This document shows, piece by piece, positions 7,913 to 10,577 of a stretch of DNA of 10,577 nt. The number at the start of each line of letters is the position of its first letter. Positions within the stretch are counted from its first letter, which is position 1. The DNA is from Prevotellaceae bacterium UBA4372 (GTDB lineage Bacteria > Bacteroidota > Bacteroidia > Bacteroidales > Bacteroidaceae): the NCBI GenBank assembly GCA_002391275.1, contig DGSC01000007.1, positions 990 through 11,566 on the forward strand, written 5' to 3'. Position numbers and translations under genes: made by a program. The notes beneath the pieces are model-generated. The model was given only the letters and a program-made list of their open reading frames with translations, was not told the DNA's origin and searched no databases.

Positions 7913-9214
7913 TCACTTTTTCCAGAACCAAGCCGAGTATGCCACTCCGATGCTAAATTCATTTTCGCGGTTGTACCGGCTGTGTCCGAATACTTTTGAT
8001 GTGCCAATCTTGCGTGTGCTCCAGTCGGCCTTCACGACGAGGTTGGGCAGAGCAAACCAGTTGACGCCCCCCGTCCATTTGCTTACTTGGCAGCGTGCCT
8101 CCATGGTCTGGGTGCCTTCGCCCCGCTCTTGCGGGTTGTAGTATTCATATCGTCCGAAGGGGTAGATGACGGGGCATCGTGTGATGTCTATGAGGGCTGC
8201 AAGGTTCAAGCCAGCTTCCACGCCATAGGAGAGGGCGTTCTTTGCTGTTCGGCGCATAGCTCCATGGTGATAGTTGGAAAGATTCGAGAGGGATACGCCG
8301 CTGAGCTTTTGTGAATTGGATAGCTGTCCCCAGAGCACGTTCGCTCTTGCTGTGATGTAACGGTTGCGGTACTGGGCATCGGCTGAGAGGATGTTTACGC
8401 TGACGCCGTCGATGCTTGAATATTTGTAGCGTTTGTCGGCATTTGCCGTGGCGTCGTTACAATAATAATATGACGCGCCCACGCGTAAGCCCGGCACACC
8501 TGTGTAGTCGAGGCGAACGGTGTAGGCCGGCGAGGTGAAGTTGTCGTCCTCGAAGAGTCCTTGCTTTCCATCGGCAACCCAATGGTCGCGTCCGAAGCCG
8601 TCGGCATTCAGTCCTGTGGTGACATAGGCTTCGTAGCTTACGCTGCTATAGTTGCGTCCCAGCTTGCCGAATATGCTGAGTCCTGTTTCATGCCATGTTG
8701 AGGGTATGAACGTAGTCTCGGCCTCGGGACGTGTCGTGCCGAAGAAGAGAATGGGTTCGTGGTGTGCGTTAGTGAGTCCTACGGGCAGCACCATGTGTCC
8801 AGCACGGACGTGAAAAGCGCGATTGAGCGTGTAGGTCAGATGAAACTGCTCGAGTGCAACCTCTCCTCCTTTTTCCATCTCTGTCTCGTACTCTCCGTTC
8901 TCTGAGGCTTCCATCTCTGTTTCGAGTCCTACGCCGCCTGCTTCGAACTCTATTTCAGCACCGAGTTGCCAATGGCGGTTGAACTTGTAGTCGCCTGCGA
9001 TGACGAATCGTGGTATGGCTATGGTGTTGCGGCGCTCGTAGGTGTTGCCTGTTTTTGTGCCGTTGAAGCGGCTGTTGCCATAGCCCTTGAACGATGTCAG
9101 CATTTCGCCATAGCTTCCGATGCGGAATTGCCCGTAGCTATCGTCTTGGGCCGTAGTTGTTGCGATGCAAGTGAAAGACGCTAATATTGCAAGTGCAAAA
9201 CATTTGTTTCTCAT
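7913..9214 (-). CDS. Outer-membrane porin-like beta-barrel with Glu-rich segment
   Basis: Predicted outer-membrane barrel of 433 residues, first gene of the putative five-gene operon. A signal peptide covers about residues 1-22 (cleavage near TTAQ). Alternating amphipathic strands with aromatic belts run to the end, for example 'RFVIAGDYKFNRHWQLGAEI' and 'FHVRAGHMVLPVGL'. Residues 87-122 hold 13 Glu and no Asp, placed between two strands, which suggests an acidic loop able to bind cations. A HHEP segment (151-154) and the phrase TRPEAE lie shortly after. The chain ends WFWKK, so the last aromatic is two residues from the end rather than terminal. It is probably a porin; I do not recognise a named subfamily. 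The ATG is followed by a good signal peptide, and upstream lies a -7 box at 9293-9300. Confidence 0.82.
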   Translation of the reverse strand: MRNKCFALAILASFTCIATTTAQDDSYGQFRIGSYGEMLTSFKGYGNSRFNGTKTGNTYERRNTIAIPRFVIAGDYKFNRHWQLGAEIEFEAGGVGLETEMEASENGEYETEMEKGGEVALEQFHLTYTLNRAFHVRAGHMVLPVGLTNAHHEPILFFGTTRPEAETTFIPSTWHETGLSIFGKLGRNYSSVSYEAYVTTGLNADGFGRDHWVADGKQGLFEDDNFTSPAYTVRLDYTGVPGLRVGASYYYCNDATANADKRYKYSSIDGVSVNILSADAQYRNRYITARANVLWGQLSNSQKLSGVSLSNLSNYHHGAMRRTAKNALSYGVEAGLNLAALIDITRCPVIYPFGRYEYYNPQERGEGTQTMEARCQVSKWTGGVNWFALPNLVVKADWSTRKIGTSKVFGHSRYNRENEFSIGVAYSAWFWKK

Positions 9215-9292
9215 ATATTGTTATTTCGTTTTCTCGGCTGTTGTTAATTTTTTTCTTTGCCTTTTCCTGTTTTTTTTTCGGAAAAGCGACGG

Positions 9293-9324
9293 CAAAGATA
9301 CAGATTAGGAAGAAGACCCGCAAG
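9293..9324 (-). promoter_or_regulatory. Promoter of the porin-imelysin-DHOR operon
   Basis: Read on the minus strand, 9300-9293 is TATCTTTG, a match to the Bacteroidota -7 consensus TAnnTTTG. After a 20-bp spacer, 9324-9321 reads CTTG, one base from the -33 consensus TTTG. Transcription would start near 9286, giving a leader of about 70 nt that is rich in A on the minus strand. No comparable -7 box was found in the gaps downstream, in line with one long transcript. Confidence 0.7.
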
Positions 9325-9338
9325 AGCTGTTGGACAAA

Positions 9339-9406
9339 ATACCTAACATTATGTACGTGTCATATCTGTGTAATACCTAAAAATAATTAGAGGAAGTGCT
9401 TTAGGT
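9339..9406. repeat. Repeated ACCTAA motifs in the divergent intergenic region
   Basis: ATACCTAA occurs at 9339-9346 and again at 9373-9380, 34 bp apart. The inverted form TTTAGGT is at 9400-9406, forming with ACCTAAA (9375-9381) a 7-bp inverted repeat with an 18-bp gap. All copies lie between the two divergent promoters, where a shared regulator would bind. The 303-bp region 9215-9517 otherwise holds only the two promoters and A/T-rich runs, with no open frame I would call. Confidence 0.45.
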
Positions 9407-9447
9407 TCTCGGCATTTGATTAGAATAATAATTTTTTTGCCTTTTGC

Positions 9448-9478
9448 TTTGCATAAACCGAATTTATGCCTACTTTTG
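9448..9478 (+). promoter_or_regulatory. Promoter of the small lipoprotein gene with palindrome in the spacer
   Basis: TTTG at 9448-9451 and TACTTTTG at 9471-9478 match the Bacteroidota -33 and -7 consensus exactly, with a 19-bp spacer. The spacer contains a perfect 7-5-7 inverted repeat, GCATAAA-ccgaa-TTTATGC (9451-9469), which fills it almost end to end and overlaps the last base of the -33 box. Transcription should start near 9485, about 33 nt before the ATG at 9518. The palindrome is well placed as a repressor operator. Confidence 0.85.
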
Positions 9479-9517
9479 CGGCTGAAATATTTTTTAATTC
9501 ATTAAAAATTACTGAAA

Positions 9518-9955
9518 ATGAAGAACATTTGGAAAATTATGGCAGCAATGCTGATCGTTGCCCTGCCTTTCGTAGCTGCTGCTTGCGGTAGTGATGACAA
9601 AGAAGATGTAGTTCCCACTTACACTTATAAATGGGATTTGAACGGTATAGACTTGAATAAAATTGCCGAAGAAGACCAAGTAGCTACGATCAACGCTCGC
9701 AATACTGTCAATGACCTTGTTGCTAAGACCTACGCCAGCAATGGCTTCACTGTAGATGCTGAAAAGAAATCATTCTCTATTCAGACGGAAACGGCTGTGA
9801 AGAATGTTGATGAGCAGGTTCAGGTTGTATTCCTCACGCTGAAATCTGCCGAAGCTTTCAAGAATGCAGCCTCAGTGCTTCCTTCCGGAGCTTCCATCAC
9901 TATTCAGCGTTCCAACACGAAGGTTGTCAACAACGTCGTATTGTACAACAAATAA
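9518..9955 (+). CDS. Small lipoprotein of unknown function
   Basis: A 145-residue lipoprotein that I do not recognise. The signal peptide ends in the lipobox AAAC with Cys23, followed by GSDDKED, an acidic stretch like the Bacteroidota surface-export signal. The mature part of about 120 residues starts with a short strand-rich segment ('YTYKWDLNGID'). It continues with a predicted helix around 'DQVATINARNTVNDLVAKTY' and then strands, ending in 'SITIQRSNTKVVNNVVLYNK'; a compact mixed alpha/beta domain is likely. No heme or metal motif is seen. It ends in a double stop, TAATAG. It is transcribed away from the imelysin operon, from a strong consensus promoter whose spacer holds a palindrome. A joint role with the operon is possible but unproven. 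Confidence 0.87.
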   Translation: MKNIWKIMAAMLIVALPFVAAACGSDDKEDVVPTYTYKWDLNGIDLNKIAEEDQVATINARNTVNDLVAKTYASNGFTVDAEKKSFSIQTETAVKNVDEQVQVVFLTLKSAEAFKNAASVLPSGASITIQRSNTKVVNNVVLYNK

Positions 9956-9973
9956 TAGTTTAAACTCAACTTT

Positions 9974-10120
9974 CGCATGCTCATTTTCGAAAGGTTATGA
10001 GGTTATCTGGATGCTCTTCGCTTACAGGTTTTTAGGTGAAGATAGCATTAATCATTCTAAACAAACATACTACACCTCATAACCTTATAACCTTAAAATT
10101 TATCAAGTAGAGCATTTGCG
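9974..10120 (+). ncRNA. Candidate structured 3'-UTR or small RNA with nested stems
   Basis: Three nested helices can be drawn by eye. The outer is CGCATGCTC (9974-9982) with GAGCATTTGCG (10110-10120), with a two-base bulge. The middle is AAGGTTATGAGGTTAT (9991-10006) with ATAACCTTATAACCTT (10079-10094), 15 of 16 canonical. The apical is ATGCTCTTC (10011-10019) with GAAGATAGCAT (10038-10048), again with a small bulge. The right middle arm repeats ATAACCTT. It lies between the lipoprotein stop and the terminator near 10157, so it would be in that transcript. It could also be a miniature repeat element. Confidence 0.4.
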
Positions 10121-10156
10121 AGACTTGAATACTTTAGATTGTATTTGTTCTTTTTC

Positions 10157-10197
10157 AAGAGCCTGACTTCTGTTGCAGAGGTCAGGCTCTTTGTTTT
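10157..10197 (+). terminator. Intrinsic terminator
   Basis: AAGAGCCTGAC (10157-10167) pairs with GTCAGGCTCTT (10181-10191), extended inward by TTCT with AGAG including one wobble, leaving a short loop. It is followed on the plus strand by TTTGTTTTTT. It is about 200 bp past the lipoprotein stop and is the only clear plus-strand terminator before the next gene, so it probably ends that transcript. Confidence 0.85.
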
Positions 10198-10200
10198 TTG

Positions 10201-10421
10201 TCAGTCGCAACAGTGTTCCATCCTCTTTTTGAGTGCTTTTTTTCTTGTGTTAGGCGAGCTTCTTCCTGCTCCGGTTCTTCCTGTCCAGAGCTGTTCCTTT
10301 GGGCAAGAGCTTGTTCAGCCGTAGCTTTCGTTTCTTCATTTTTTTGCAGCTAAGAAAAAGAAAAAAGTACACTTATCGTTAAAAACTTTAATCTCTACTC
10401 ATTAATCTCTAATCTTTTTCA
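10201..10421. other. Intergenic stretch without a gene
   Basis: I see no gene or RNA here. The sequence is pyrimidine-rich on the plus strand and becomes A/T-rich toward the promoter of the next gene. Just before that promoter TTAATCTCTA is repeated at 10388-10397 and 10402-10411, with a further AATCT at 10411-10415. Confidence 0.5.
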
Positions 10422-10429
10422 TACCTTTG
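10422..10429 (+). promoter_or_regulatory. -7 box upstream of the right-edge gene
   Basis: TACCTTTG matches the Bacteroidota -7 consensus TAnnTTTG and lies 33 bp before the ATG at 10463. No TTTG is found at the expected -33 distance; two copies of TTAATCTCTA cover that position instead, so an activator may substitute for the -33 contact. Confidence 0.65.
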
Positions 10430-10462
10430 CCCACGTAAAAACGAAAGGAAAAATAGGAATCT

Positions 10463-10577
10463 ATGCATTTTACTGAAAATGCTCACATGAGCGATCTCAT
10501 TCATGACGACTATCGTCTTCTTCAGGTGATCTCGCGATTTGGTGTCTCTCTGGGCTTTGGCGATCAGAGCATTAGCG
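10463..10577 (+). CDS. N-terminus of a probable hemerythrin-domain protein (partial, runs off the right edge)
   Basis: Only 38 codons are in the window. The N-terminal text contains 'MSDLIHDDYRLLQVISRFGV' followed by 'SLGFGDQSI'. It resembles the short N-terminal module (ScdA/DUF542-like in position) that precedes the hemerythrin domain in a Bacteroidales protein family related to iron-sulfur repair di-iron proteins. The diagnostic His/Glu ligands lie outside the window, so this is recognition by similarity from memory rather than by motif. The ATG at 10463 is preceded by AGGA at about 10455-10458 and by a -7 box at 10422. If correct, the product would be a cytoplasmic di-iron stress protein, which would fit the iron/redox theme of the neighbourhood. 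Confidence 0.6.
   Translation, partial: MHFTENAHMSDLIHDDYRLLQVISRFGVSLGFGDQSIS

Noticed and set aside
9956..10082. Plus-strand frame continuing past the lipoprotein gene
   Set aside because: It is rich in unlikely residues and overlaps the hairpin region; the real gene ends in TAATAG.
10201..10211. TCAGTCGCAAC shared with the centre of the 1631-1729 element
   Set aside because: The shared word is only 9-10 bases and the repeat arms are absent, so chance is a sufficient explanation.
1..10577. CRISPR array, tRNA, rRNA or complete insertion sequence
   Set aside because: No regularly spaced repeats, no tRNA-like or rRNA-like conserved sequence and no transposase-like protein were seen on either strand.

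Overview
The window looks like a Bacteroidales chromosome, most plausibly a Prevotella-type organism. Three things support this. Two upstream regions carry the Bacteroidota -7 box TAnnTTTG. Starts lack a Shine-Dalgarno sequence and are preceded by A/T-rich leaders. Four lipoproteins have an acidic stretch right after the lipid-anchored cysteine, as in the Bacteroidota surface-export signal. The species cannot be fixed from the sequence alone.

Layout. Positions 1-346 hold no gene I can support, but contain a perfect 20-bp hairpin (251-294) behind the last gene of the minus-strand block. Seven genes then lie on the minus strand. Read in transcription order from the right they are: an outer-membrane porin-like barrel (9214-7913), an imelysin lipoprotein (7843-6656), a di-heme c oxidoreductase lipoprotein of the DUF1111/DHOR family (6539-5103), an OprO/OprP-type porin (5058-3736), a mono-heme c lipoprotein (3693-2974), a two-domain Rid/chorismatase-like protein (2913-1774) and an M16 zinc peptidase (1591-347). 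The first five are spaced by about 42-116 bp with no internal -7 box that I could find. They look like one operon driven from a promoter near 9293. The last two may be read-through or separate units; a long inverted repeat (1631-1729) lies between them.

To the right, a 303-bp divergent region separates the operon from a small plus-strand lipoprotein gene (9518-9955). That gene has a textbook Bacteroidota promoter with a perfect palindrome filling its spacer. A structured non-coding stretch, an intrinsic terminator (about 10157-10197) and then the first 38 codons of a probable hemerythrin-domain protein (from 10463) complete the window.

How the genes may work together. Imelysin (M75, related to the EfeO iron-binding domain) and DUF1111 di-heme proteins are known to be neighbours in other phyla and are linked to iron. 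Here they are joined by two outer-membrane channels and a second c-type cytochrome, and all three lipoproteins carry candidate surface-export signals. I infer an iron or metal handling, or redox, module at the outer membrane, possibly on the cell surface. This is an inference, not something the sequence proves. No TonB receptor, inner-membrane permease or cytochrome c maturation gene is in the window.
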